This document shows positions 1-8,341 of a stretch of DNA of 64,000 nt, one piece after another; position 1 is the first letter of the stretch, and every line of letters starts with the position of its first letter. The translations under genes and the position numbers were made by a program. The notes beneath the pieces are model-generated. The model saw only the letters and a list, made by a program, of their open reading frames with translations, did not search any database and was not told the origin of the DNA. Source of the DNA: Schlegelella_A sp963778525 (lineage in GTDB: Bacteria > Pseudomonadota > Gammaproteobacteria > Burkholderiales > Burkholderiaceae_C). Where the stretch lies: contig CAVZUJ010000001.1 in NCBI GenBank assembly GCA_963778525.1, positions 930,001-994,000 on the forward strand, read 5' to 3'.

Positions 1-577
1 ATGGCCGCGTGCAAGGCGATGTCGGACGCCGCGCACGGCGTGCCCGGCAGCAGCATGGTCACGGTGATGGCGCGCAACGGCGTCAACTTCGGCATCCGCC
101 TGAGCGGCACCGGCGACCAGTGGTTCCAGGCGCCCGCCAACCCGGTCGACGGGCTCTATTTCCCCGGCTACACGCGTCGACGATGCCGCCGCCGACCTGG
201 GCGACTCGGCGATCACCGAGACCAACGGCCTCGGCGGCTTCGCGATGGCGGCGTCGCCGGCGATCGTCCAGTTCGTCGGCGGCACACCGGCCGACGCGAC
301 CGCGAACAGCCGGCGGATGCTGTCGATCACGCTCGGAACGCAACCCGGCGTTCACGCTGCCGGCGCTCAACTTCGGCGGCACGCCGGCCGGCATCGACGC
401 TCGCCTCGTCGCCGACTCCGGCGTGCTGCCGATCATCAACACCGGCATCGCGCACACGCAAGGCCGGCGTCGGCCAGATCGGCGCCGGCATCACGACGGC
501 GCCGATGGAGTGCTTCAGCGACGCCCTCGCCGCCCTGGCCGAGACCTGCCGCAGCCGTGCCGGGGAGCGCATCATGA
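1..577 (+). CDS. DUF1116 protein (AllG/YlbE family), 3' part only, frameshifted
   Basis: C-terminal part of a DUF1116 protein. In E. coli the relative AllG (YlbE), with AllF and AllH, forms oxamate carbamoyltransferase of anaerobic allantoin breakdown. The family is recognised by the stretches ITETNGLGGFAMAASPAIVQ, NPAFTLPALNFGGTP and KAGVGQIGAGI. These lie in three different frames because of apparent extra bases at 175, 341 and 459. The ATG at base 1 is probably internal, since family members are around 420 residues and only about 190 are present. No stop is visible in the last frame before the kinase ATG at 574. One more error would place a TGA at 575-577, giving an ATGA overlap. Family assignment is firm, substrate is inferred. 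Confidence 0.75.
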
Positions 578-1515
578 CCCGTACCGCTGTCGTCGCCTTC
601 GGCGGCAACGCGCTCGTCACCGACGCCGAGCACGACTCCATCCCGCAGCAGTATCGACACCGTCGCGCGAACGGCGCCCGCATCTGGTCGATCTGGTCGA
701 GCAGGGCTGGCGGCTCGTCGTCTCGCACGGCAACGGGCCGCAGGTCGGCTTCATCCTGCGCCGCTCCGAAATCGCCGAGCACGAGGTCGACCCGGTGCCG
801 GTCGACTACGCCGTGGCCGACACGCAGGGCGCGATCGGCTACATGTTCGTCAAGGCGCTGACCAACGAGCTGGCGCGGCGCGGCCTGGCGCGGCCGGTCG
901 TCGCCGTCGTCACGCAGTCGGTCGTCGACCTCGACGACCCGGCCTTTCGCAATCCGACGCAAGCCGATCGGCTCGTTCCTCAACGAGGCCAGGGCCCGCG
1001 CGATGGCCGAAGACACTCGGCTGGACGATCATGGAGGACGCGGGCCGCGGCTGGCGGCGCACGGTGCCTCGCCGCGGCCGCAGCGGATCGTCGAGACCGA
1101 CGCGATCCGCACGCTGCTCGACTCGGGCGCCGTGGTCGTCGCAGCGGGCGGCGGCGGCATCCCGGTCGCGCTGCAGGCCGACGGCAGCCTCGTCGGCGTC
1201 GAGGCCGTCGTCGACAAGGACCTCGCGTCCGGCCTGCTCGCCCACGACCTCGGCGCCGACATGCTGCTCATCCCGACCGGCGTGCCGCGGGTGGCGATCC
1301 GCTTCGGCACGCCCGAGCAGCGCTGGCTGGACACGCATCACCGTCGACGAGGCCCGCGCCTACATCGCGGCGGGCGAATTCGGCGCCGGCAGCATGGAGC
1401 CCAAGGTCGCCGCCGTCGCCGACTTCGTCGCCAGCACGCCGGGTGCGGTCGGCGTCATCGGCGCGCCCGACGAGATCCGCGCCATCATCGAAGGGCGAGT
1501 CCGGCACGCGCATCG
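574..1515 (+). CDS. carbamate kinase, frameshifted
   Basis: Carbamate kinase interconverts carbamoyl phosphate plus ADP with carbamate plus ATP, in the cytoplasm. Family motifs appear in order: AFGGNAL near the N-terminus, SHGNGPQVG, NPTKPIG, GWTIMEDAGRGWRR, VVVAAGGGGIPV, VDKDLASGLLA and MEPKVAAVADFV. They fall in successive frames because of apparent single-base insertions at 655, 680, 960, 1018, 1336 and 1496 and a probable one-base loss near 1069. The corrected product is about 310 residues, normal for the family. It follows a DUF1116 gene, as AllK (YbcF) sits beside AllG in E. coli, so it probably harvests ATP from carbamoyl phosphate made upstream. No stop codon separates it from the next domain, so the end is approximate. 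Confidence 0.8.
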
Positions 1516-1950
1516 TCGCCGGCGGGCCGCCGAGCACGGTCCTGCTCGCCGTCAACGGCACGCTCATGCGCGGCCTCAAGCTCAACCCCAACATGCTTGC
1601 CGCCAAGGCGACCTTCGTCCGCGAGGCGATGACCGAGCCCGCCTACCGGCTTGTGGACGATCAACGACGAACACCCGGCGATGGTCCGGGTCACGGACGG
1701 CAGCGGCGTTGCCGTCGCGGTCGAGGTCTGGTCGGTGCCCGACGGCGGCCTGGCCGGCATCCTGAAAAGCGAGCCGCCGGGGCTCACGATCGGCAAGGTG
1801 CGACTGGCCGACGGCACGATCGTCCTGGGCGTGATCGGCGAGCCGGCGCTCGTCGAAGGGCAGCGCGAAATCACCGAGCACGGCGGCTGGCGCGCCTATG
1901 TCGCGGCCCGGGAATTGCATCGTGATGATGCCGGCGCCGCGTCCACCTGA
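1516..1950 (+). CDS. allophanate hydrolase C-terminal-domain protein (AH_C-like), frameshifted
   Basis: About 145 residues resembling the C-terminal gamma-glutamylcyclotransferase-like domain of allophanate hydrolase, without the amidase domain. Visible family stretches are VLLAVNGTLMRGLKLNPNML, TINDEHPAMVRV and GEPALVEGQREITEHGGWRA. An apparent extra base at 1653 joins the two halves. In allophanate hydrolase this domain removes the second carboxyl group during urea-carboxylate breakdown. Its stand-alone role is not established, but the carbamate kinase neighbour points to carbamoyl or ureido catabolism. The start is unclear: the sequence runs straight on from the kinase, so either a stop was lost to an error or the two are fused. 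The TGA at 1948-1950 ends it. Confidence 0.6.
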
Positions 1951-1984
1951 GGCGCGTCGCGTTCGATGAAACCTGAGGATTCCG

Positions 1985-1999
1985 CCGCAGTGACTGCGG
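1985..1999 (+). other. small inverted repeat before the permease gene
   Basis: CCGCAG and CTGCGG form a 6-bp stem around a TGA loop in the 113-base gap between the catabolic genes and the permease. No T-run follows, so it is at best a weak terminator or mRNA structure. The rest of the gap shows only the strong ribosome-binding site AGGAGGAA at 2053-2060. Confidence 0.3.
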
Positions 2000-2063
2000 A
2001 AGATGTCCCGGACGCGCACACAACAAACCGCGCGGCCGGTCTTTCGACAACAAGGAGGAAGCA

Positions 2064-3605
2064 ATGAATCAAGCCACGACCGGGGGACCGGTCCGCATCT
2101 GGGTCCCGGGCGACTGGAACGGCTTTTTCGGCCTGTTCACGAACGTCCTGCTCAACGTCATCGTCCTGACCGGGTTGTGCCTGGGCGTGGTGCAGTTGCC
2201 GGCCGATACGGTGTTCGGCCGCATCCTGCCTGCGCTCGGGGTCGCGTTGCCGCTCGGCAATCTCTTCTACGCCTACCTCGCCTGGAAACTCGCGAAGAAG
2301 GAAGGCCGCAACGACGTGACGGCGATGCCGTACGGCCCGAGCGTGCCGCACATGTTCATCGTCGTCTTCCTGATCATGTTGCCGACCTACCTGACGACGA
2401 AGAATCCGCTGGCGGCCTGGGCCGCCGGCCTGGCCTGGTGCTTCATCATCGGCGTCATCGTGCTGATCGGCGCGTTCGTCGGGCCGCAGATCCGCGCATT
2501 GACGCCGCGCGCGGCGATGCTCGGCACGCTGGCCGGCATCTCGGTCGCCTTCATCTCGATGCGCCCGGCGTTCCAGATGTGGGAGACGCCCTGGATCGGC
2601 CTGGCCTGCCTGGCGATCGTGCTGATCGCGTGGACCGCGAACGTGCGCATGCCGGGCGGCCTGCCGGGCGGCCTGATCGCGGTGATCGTCGGCACCATCC
2701 TGGGCTGGGGCGCGTCCTTGCTCGGCTGGAGCGACTACGTGCAGGCGAGCGCGCTGGCCAAGTCGCTCGATCAGTTCGGCCTGCGCCTGCCGTACTTCTC
2801 GATGGACGTCTGGAAGGGCCTGGCGCAGATCGCGCCGCTCCTCGTCACGGCGATTCCGCTCGGCATCTACAACTTCACCGAAGGGATGAACAACGTCGAA
2901 AGCGCGTCGGCAGCGGGCGACAACTACAACCTGCGCCTGATCCTGCTCGCCGACGGCCTGGGCGCCGTCTTCGGCGCCATGCTCGGCAGCCCGTTTCCCC
3001 CGGCCGTCTACATCGGACACCCGGGCTGGAAAGCGGTCGGCGGACGCATCGGCTATTCGCTCGCGACCGGCTTCGCCATCGCGATCGTCTGCTTCCTCGG
3101 CCTGACCGCGATGCTGCTCGCGCTGATCCCGCTCGTCGCGATCCTGCCGATCCTGCTCTACATCGGCCTCGTGATCGGTGCGCAGGCGTTCCAGGCGTCG
3201 CCGGCAAAGCATGCGCCGGCCATCGTCCTGGCGCTGATTCCGAACATCGCCGAATGGACCAAGACACAGATCGACGGTGCGCTCGGCGCGGCCGGAACCA
3301 ACGCCGCGCATGTCGGCTTCGACAAGCTCGCCGGCACCGGCGTGCTCTACCAGGGCCTCGAGTCGGTGGGCGGTGGCTCGGTGCTGGCGGGCATGGTGCT
3401 CGGCGCGATGGCGGTCTTCATCATCGACCAGCGCCTGAAGGTCGCCGCGATCTGGGCCTTCGTCGGCGCGATCCTGTCGTATATCGGCCTGATCCATGGC
3501 GCGCAGCTCGGCTGGGCCGTCTCGCCGCTGGTGGCGCTGGGTTATGTCTTCTTCGGCGTGACCTGCCTGCTGCTCTCGCGCGGCGAGATGCCGGCCGCAG
3601 CCTGA
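2064..3605 (+). CDS. NCS2-like nucleobase permease family protein
   Basis: Inner-membrane transporter of 513 residues, with a hydrophobic pattern of about 13 membrane segments. The N-terminal half contains the conserved-looking stretch NDVTAMPYGPSVPHMF, and the middle has AIPLGIYNFTEGMNNVESA. Both resemble the permease group that includes xanthine/uracil and purine carriers. The ATG is preceded at ideal spacing by AGGAGGAA. The frame is intact, unlike the three upstream genes. It lies 113 bases behind the carbamate kinase cluster, so import of the compound that cluster degrades is likely. The substrate (purine, pyrimidine, allantoin-like) cannot be read from sequence. Confidence 0.65.
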   Translation: MNQATTGGPVRIWVPGDWNGFFGLFTNVLLNVIVLTGLCLGVVQLPADTVFGRILPALGVALPLGNLFYAYLAWKLAKKEGRNDVTAMPYGPSVPHMFIVVFLIMLPTYLTTKNPLAAWAAGLAWCFIIGVIVLIGAFVGPQIRALTPRAAMLGTLAGISVAFISMRPAFQMWETPWIGLACLAIVLIAWTANVRMPGGLPGGLIAVIVGTILGWGASLLGWSDYVQASALAKSLDQFGLRLPYFSMDVWKGLAQIAPLLVTAIPLGIYNFTEGMNNVESASAAGDNYNLRLILLADGLGAVFGAMLGSPFPPAVYIGHPGWKAVGGRIGYSLATGFAIAIVCFLGLTAMLLALIPLVAILPILLYIGLVIGAQAFQASPAKHAPAIVLALIPNIAEWTKTQIDGALGAAGTNAAHVGFDKLAGTGVLYQGLESVGGGSVLAGMVLGAMAVFIIDQRLKVAAIWAFVGAILSYIGLIHGAQLGWAVSPLVALGYVFFGVTCLLLSRGEMPAAA

Positions 3606-3659
3606 GGCACCCCGCTGCCTCGACGGTGCGCCCTCCGGCGCGCTGTCGCGGCAGCGTCG

Positions 3660-5453
3660 TCAGCCGATGCAGGTCCGGTTCTTCCCGGTGCGCTTGGCTT
3701 CGTAGAGCGCCTGGTCGGCGCGTTCGAGCGAGACCTCGATCCGCTCGTTCGGCCGATAGCCGGTGACGCCCGCGGAGAAGGTGACGAAGACCTGCTTTTC
3801 CTTGTGCATGAAGAGGCCGCCGGTGAGCGAGCGCTGCAAGCGCGTCAGCACCTGCTCGCCCTCTTCGGCCGGTGTCGTGGGCAGGAGCACCACGAACTCC
3901 TCGCCGCCGTAGCGGGCGACCCGGTCGGTGGGCCGCAAGGCCTTGCTGACGATGGCGGCCAGGGCCTTGAGGGCCTCATCGCCGGCGCTGTGGCCGAGCT
4001 CGTCGTTCAGGCGCTTGAAATTGTCGATGTCCAGCAGCCCGACCGAGAGATGGCCGCCATCGCGCTCGAGCCGGGCCTTCTCGATCTCGAAGGCTTGCAG
4101 CAGGCCGCGCCGGTTGGCGATCTGCGTCAGCTGGTCGGTGGATACCTCGTCGGAAAGGCGCCGCATCTCGTCCTCGAGCTTGACGACGCGCTCGCTCAGG
4201 TCGGTGGCCTTGCTGTGCTCTTCCTGCAGGCGCGCCTGCGTCTGCTGCACCAGCGACTGCACGGCCCGGCTCTCGGTGACCATCTCGCGCACCACGCCGG
4301 TCAGGCTTTCGAGCGAGTCGGCCTCCTCGATCACCTCGGCATAGCGGCCGACGCTTTGATGGAAGTCGCCGGTCTTCGAACCCAGCTCGCCGAGCTCGGC
4401 GAGCATCTGCTGGATCATGCCCTTGAGCGCATCGCGCGCCTTCTCGCGTTCGCCCTTGACCTCGGCGTGGCGCGTGCGGGCGTGATGCAGCATGTCGCTC
4501 ACCTGGCGCACGCCGCGCGCCGTCAGGCCTTCTTCGATCTTCACGCGCATCGCGTCGCACTGGCCCTTGACCCAGCTGTCGTTCTCGGCCAGGTCGGTCA
4601 GGCTCGAGGTGAGCTCGTGGCAGAGCTTGCCGAGCTGGTCGAAGAGATGGTGACGGTGCTGCAGCACGCGCTCGGCGCGCTGGCAGAGCGCGCGCATCTC
4701 TTCGGCCAGCGGCTCGCTCGCACCTTCGCCGGCCAGCCGGCCGGTCAGGCGCGCCAGCTCGGACGACAGTTCCTTGCTGGCGTCGTCGTGCTGCGGCAAG
4801 GCCTGTTCGAGGGCGCTGACCAGGCTGCTGGCGACCAGGTTCCAGGCCGGTGCGGCCGGCGTCGCGGTCGAGGCCTCGACGGGCGGCACCGGATCGTTGG
4901 CGGCCGCCGCGGCGACCAGCGGCGCCGCCTGCACGCCGACGTCGACCTCGGTTGCGGCGCTGTCGCTTTCCCAGCTGTTGACGAGCTGCGCCAGCCGTTG
5001 CTGCAAGCGGCGCGAATCGCCGCGGCTGCCCGCAAGGACGCGCTGCACGCCTTCCTTGCGGCGGGCGGGCGTCCAGTTGTGGCCGGAACGTTCGATGCCG
5101 CGCACGATGCGCTCGATCAGCAGCGCCAGCGCTTCCGACGAGGTGCCATGCGCCGCGTCGAACAGATGCTCGGCCTGCTCCCAGCGGCCATGGGTCATCG
5201 CCTGGCTGATCTCCACGCCCACCGCGTCGCCTTCGAAGGCACGCAGGGCCAGGCGATCGACGAGCTTGTGCGCGCGCGCCGGCAGCGCCGCGGTCGCGCT
5301 GCCTTCGCCGGCTTCGTGGCGATAGGCGCGCTCGTAGTTTTCAGGCGTCGGCTCGAGCCGCTCGGTGGCCAGTCGACGCAACGCGGCCTTGGCGATCTGC
5401 GCGGCCGGAATTTCTGCGGACTTGGAGAGCGGCGAAGGGCGCGTCATTTCCAT
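3660..5453 (-). CDS. diguanylate cyclase, GGDEF domain with long N-terminal region
   Basis: Predicted to make cyclic-di-GMP from two GTP. The protein has 597 residues. The N-terminal 350 residues resemble no sensor domain I can name and include Ala/Pro-rich linkers. A predicted coiled coil (roughly 370-440) leads into a C-terminal GGDEF domain with active-site motif YGGEEF and the allosteric inhibition site RPTD five residues before it. Catalysis and product inhibition are therefore both likely. No membrane segment or signal peptide is evident. It is the last gene of the HPt/GGDEF-EAL/GGDEF operon, starting 15 bases after the upstream stop, and should be driven by the FliA-type promoter at 8252-8278. 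Confidence 0.85.
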   Translation of the reverse strand: MEMTRPSPLSKSAEIPAAQIAKAALRRLATERLEPTPENYERAYRHEAGEGSATAALPARAHKLVDRLALRAFEGDAVGVEISQAMTHGRWEQAEHLFDAAHGTSSEALALLIERIVRGIERSGHNWTPARRKEGVQRVLAGSRGDSRRLQQRLAQLVNSWESDSAATEVDVGVQAAPLVAAAAANDPVPPVEASTATPAAPAWNLVASSLVSALEQALPQHDDASKELSSELARLTGRLAGEGASEPLAEEMRALCQRAERVLQHRHHLFDQLGKLCHELTSSLTDLAENDSWVKGQCDAMRVKIEEGLTARGVRQVSDMLHHARTRHAEVKGEREKARDALKGMIQQMLAELGELGSKTGDFHQSVGRYAEVIEEADSLESLTGVVREMVTESRAVQSLVQQTQARLQEEHSKATDLSERVVKLEDEMRRLSDEVSTDQLTQIANRRGLLQAFEIEKARLERDGGHLSVGLLDIDNFKRLNDELGHSAGDEALKALAAIVSKALRPTDRVARYGGEEFVVLLPTTPAEEGEQVLTRLQRSLTGGLFMHKEKQVFVTFSAGVTGYRPNERIEVSLERADQALYEAKRTGKNRTCIG

Positions 5454-5468
5454 GGCGGTCGCTCGGAT

Positions 5469-7712
5469 TCAGGGGCGCGAGGCGCGCGCCCGGTGGGCTC
5501 GCGGCGGCTCGGGCAGATCGGCGCTGCCGGCCTTGCCGATCCAGGGCGCTTTCTTCGGCAGCACCGTCTGCTGCAGCCACTCCTCGATCGCTTCGGGCGG
5601 CTGCGCCTTGCTGAACAGGAACCCTTGCATGATGCCGCAGCCGAGGCGATGCAGGACCTCCATCTGGCGCAGGTTTTCCACGCCTTCGGCGATCACGCGC
5701 AGGCCGAGCGAGCGGGCCAGGGCGATGATCGCGGTGACCACCGCCGAGCTCTGCGGTGTCATGCCGAGATCGCGCACGAAGCTGCGGTCGATCTTCAACT
5801 CGCTGATCGGAAGCGTCGTGAGGTAGGCGAGCGACGAGTAGCCGGTGCCGAAATCGTCGATCGAGATCTCGACGCCGATCTCGTTGAGCCGGTGCAGCGA
5901 CGGGATCACGTTCTGCAGGTCCTTCATCAGGCCCGTCTCGGTGATCTCGAGCTCGATCGCGTGATGCGGCACGCCGTAGGTGGTGACGGCGTTGTGGATG
6001 TACTCGACCAGGTCGGTGCGCTCGAACAGGCGGCTGGGCAGATTGACGGCGATCGAGTCGTCGAAGCCGAAGCTGTCCTTCCAGAGGCGCGCCTGGCGCG
6101 CCGCTTCGCGGATCGCCCATTCGCTGAGCGGCGTGATCAGGCCGGTCTCCTCGGCGAGCGGAATGAAGTCGCCCGGCGCCACCAGCTGGCCGTGCCGGCG
6201 CCAGCGCATCAGCGCCTCGGCGCCCACCATGCGCGCGCCGCGCACGTCGATCTTCGGCTGGTAGTGCAGCACCAGCTCGTCGCGCTCGATCGCCTTGTGC
6301 AATGCGCTTTCGAGCTCGAGCTTCTCGCGACCCTGGCCGGCCAGGCTCGGTCGGTAGACGGACGCCGAATTGCGGCCCGCCGACTTCACCGAGTACATCG
6401 CGACGTCGGAATTGCGCAGCAGGTCGGCGACGTTGCCGCCGTCGCGCGGGAAGAGCGCGATGCCGACGCTGGCGGTGACGAAGCACTCCTGCATGCCGAT
6501 CGTGATCGGCAGGCGCATCGCCTCGAGGATGCGATCGGCGACGCGCTCGGCGTCGCGCTCGTCGGCCACCTCGGGCAGCAGCGCCACGAACTCGTCGCCG
6601 CCGAGCCGCCCGACCGCCTCGAGCGTGCGGTGAGAGCGCACGCCGACGGTTTCGAGCGAGCTCTCGAGCACCTGGTCGGAATGGCGCACGCACGACCGCA
6701 GCCGCCGCGCCACTTCGACCAGCAGCTCGTCGCCGGCGCCGTGGCCAAGCGTGTCGTTGATGACCTTGAAGCGGTCGAGGTCGATCAGCAGCAGCGCCAC
6801 CTGGTGGTTCAGGCGGCGGCCGTGCTCGAGCGCACGCTCGGCTCGCCAGATCAGCTGGCGACGGTTCGGCAGCCCGGTGAGGGTGTCGAAGTTGGCGAGG
6901 TGGCGAATGCGGTCTTCGGCGAGGCGTCGGTCGGTCACGTCCTGGACGATGCCGGTATAGCCGACCAGGTTGCCGTGCTCGTTGAACTCGGGCTCGGCCT
7001 CGAGGTGGACGATGCGCTGGCGGCCGTCGATGAGCCGGGCATGGATGTCGGTGGCGAGTACCGTGCTGCGCTCCATGGCGCTGTGTGTCAGCTCGAGGAA
7101 GGCCTTGCGCTCCTCGTCGGGCACCATGCGCAGCAGCTTCCTGAAATCGAGATGCTTGTCCGGCCCGAGGCCGAAGACGCGCAGGCCTTCGATCGAGAAC
7201 ATCGGGCCGCCCTGGCCCTTGCGCCAGTCGAAGCTGCCCATGCGCGCCAGGTCCTGGGCGCGGGCCAGGCGCGACTTGCTGCGCTCGAGCTCGACCCGCG
7301 TGCGCGAGGCGCGCAGCAGATAGCGCAGGCGCCCGGCAAGCAGCCGCCATTGCGTCGACTTGACGAAGAAGTCGGTGGCGCCGGCTTCGTAGGCGCGGGT
7401 GATGGAGGCGTCGTCGTCGAGGCCGGTCAGCATCAGCACCGGCAGCGACTCGAGGCCGGGCAGGATGCGCAACTCGCGGCAGGTCTCGAAGCCGTCGAGG
7501 CCGGGCATGACGGCATCGAGCACGATGATGTCGGGCAGGAAGTCGGCCAGGATCCGGATCGCCTGCTCGCCGCTCGCCGTTTCGGTCACCGCGAAGCCCT
7601 GCTCCTGCAGCGCCACCGAAGTGAGCAGCAGGTTGACCTCGTCGTCATCGACGAGCAGCACCTTGGGCTGCTCCGGCAGGTCTTCGCCGAAGATCTGGCT
7701 GCGCGCGCTCAT
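5469..7712 (-). CDS. response regulator with REC-PAS-GGDEF-EAL domains
   Basis: A 747-residue response regulator for cyclic-di-GMP turnover. The receiver domain (1-125) has acidic residues VDDDE, phosphoacceptor D66 in IIVLDAVMP and K118. A PAS-like domain spans about 155-262. The GGDEF domain (270-440) keeps GGDEF at 371-375. The EAL domain (465-730) keeps EAL at 499-501, EITETG, DDFGTGYSS and IAEGVEN, so phosphodiesterase activity is likely. The inhibition-site motif RHSD (343-346) is unusually separated from GGDEF by 24 residues instead of the usual five, an insert of about 19 residues. It lies between the HPt gene and the GGDEF gene in one operon. Input probably comes through the HPt protein or the divergent kinase. 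Confidence 0.9.
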   Translation of the reverse strand: MSARSQIFGEDLPEQPKVLLVDDDEVNLLLTSVALQEQGFAVTETASGEQAIRILADFLPDIIVLDAVMPGLDGFETCRELRILPGLESLPVLMLTGLDDDASITRAYEAGATDFFVKSTQWRLLAGRLRYLLRASRTRVELERSKSRLARAQDLARMGSFDWRKGQGGPMFSIEGLRVFGLGPDKHLDFRKLLRMVPDEERKAFLELTHSAMERSTVLATDIHARLIDGRQRIVHLEAEPEFNEHGNLVGYTGIVQDVTDRRLAEDRIRHLANFDTLTGLPNRRQLIWRAERALEHGRRLNHQVALLLIDLDRFKVINDTLGHGAGDELLVEVARRLRSCVRHSDQVLESSLETVGVRSHRTLEAVGRLGGDEFVALLPEVADERDAERVADRILEAMRLPITIGMQECFVTASVGIALFPRDGGNVADLLRNSDVAMYSVKSAGRNSASVYRPSLAGQGREKLELESALHKAIERDELVLHYQPKIDVRGARMVGAEALMRWRRHGQLVAPGDFIPLAEETGLITPLSEWAIREAARQARLWKDSFGFDDSIAVNLPSRLFERTDLVEYIHNAVTTYGVPHHAIELEITETGLMKDLQNVIPSLHRLNEIGVEISIDDFGTGYSSLAYLTTLPISELKIDRSFVRDLGMTPQSSAVVTAIIALARSLGLRVIAEGVENLRQMEVLHRLGCGIMQGFLFSKAQPPEAIEEWLQQTVLPKKAPWIGKAGSADLPEPPRAHRARASRP

Positions 7713-7788
7713 GTCAGGGCCGGCCCGTGGCTATCCAGGGCATGGACGATCCGCGCGGCGGCAGCGAACGAGAAGATGCGATGGGGGT

Positions 7789-8160
7789 TCATCCGGTAGC
7801 GCCCCGCAGTGGCTGCAGCGCTTGTAGCACGACGTCGAACTCGTGGTCCACGTCATCCAGCAGGGCCGGCAGGCCCGGCGCTGCCTCCTGTCGCACCAGA
7901 CTCTCGATTTCGGCACAAAGTCTCGACAGGCGCAGAGCGCCGACGCTTGCCGCCGAGGATTTCAGCGTGTGCGCGACGTGCCGGATGGCCTGCATGTCGT
8001 CGCGTTGCCGGGCCTCGCGCAACTGTGGCGCCAGACGCAGCAGCGAGCCTTCGAAGGCCCGCAGCACACGCTCGAGAAGGTGGTTCTGCCCGCTCGGATC
8101 GAGCTCGCGCAGGCGCTGCAGCGCTTCTTCGTCGAGCACCGGAGGCGAAGCTGGGTTCAC
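7789..8160 (-). CDS. HPt phosphotransfer protein
   Basis: Small histidine phosphotransfer protein that passes phosphate between a kinase/receiver and a response regulator. It is a helical domain of about 123 residues whose phosphorylatable histidine lies in VAHTLKSSAASVGALRL, the canonical HPt signature. I chose the GTG at 8160. An in-frame GTG at 8217 would add 19 residues and sits only about 28 bases after the predicted FliA transcription start, so it is a real alternative. It is first in the operon with the REC-PAS-GGDEF-EAL regulator (76-base gap), which is the obvious partner. Confidence 0.85.
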   Translation of the reverse strand: MNPASPPVLDEEALQRLRELDPSGQNHLLERVLRAFEGSLLRLAPQLREARQRDDMQAIRHVAHTLKSSAASVGALRLSRLCAEIESLVRQEAAPGLPALLDDVDHEFDVVLQALQPLRGATG

Positions 8161-8251
8161 GGCGTGATTTTCTCGATCAATGGGAGCCTGCCGAGGCGGG
8201 TGAGGGGATCGCGCCACACACGCGGGCGAGCCGGGGCCGCCGCGTCAGCCA

Positions 8252-8278
8252 TTTTCGGCGCGAAGCGCGAAGACTTGA
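8252..8278 (-). promoter_or_regulatory. sigma-28 (FliA) promoter for the HPt/GGDEF-EAL/GGDEF operon
   Basis: On the minus strand TCAAGTCT (8271-8278) is followed by exactly 11 bases and then GCCGAAAA (8252-8259). The FliA consensus is TAAAGTTT, 11 bases, GCCGATAA, so this matches 6 of 8 and 7 of 8 positions with perfect spacing. It lies 35-90 bases upstream of the two candidate HPt start codons. Its layout closely matches the flgM promoter of this window. Confidence 0.7.
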
Positions 8279-8341
8279 ACAGTTGCGGGCGGGCGATTGC
8301 GTGCCGCCCTTCCTACAATCGACCGCGATGGACTGCGAACG

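Noticed and set aside
3606..3659. Possible bidirectional terminator between the permease and GGDEF genes
   Set aside because: GCTGCC and GGCAGC can pair, but across about 30 bases and without a T-run in either direction.
3804..7799. An open frame of 1331 codons on the plus strand
   Set aside because: It is antisense to two well-supported GGDEF genes. Long open antisense frames are expected at this GC content, and its product is low-complexity and His/Arg/Ala-rich.
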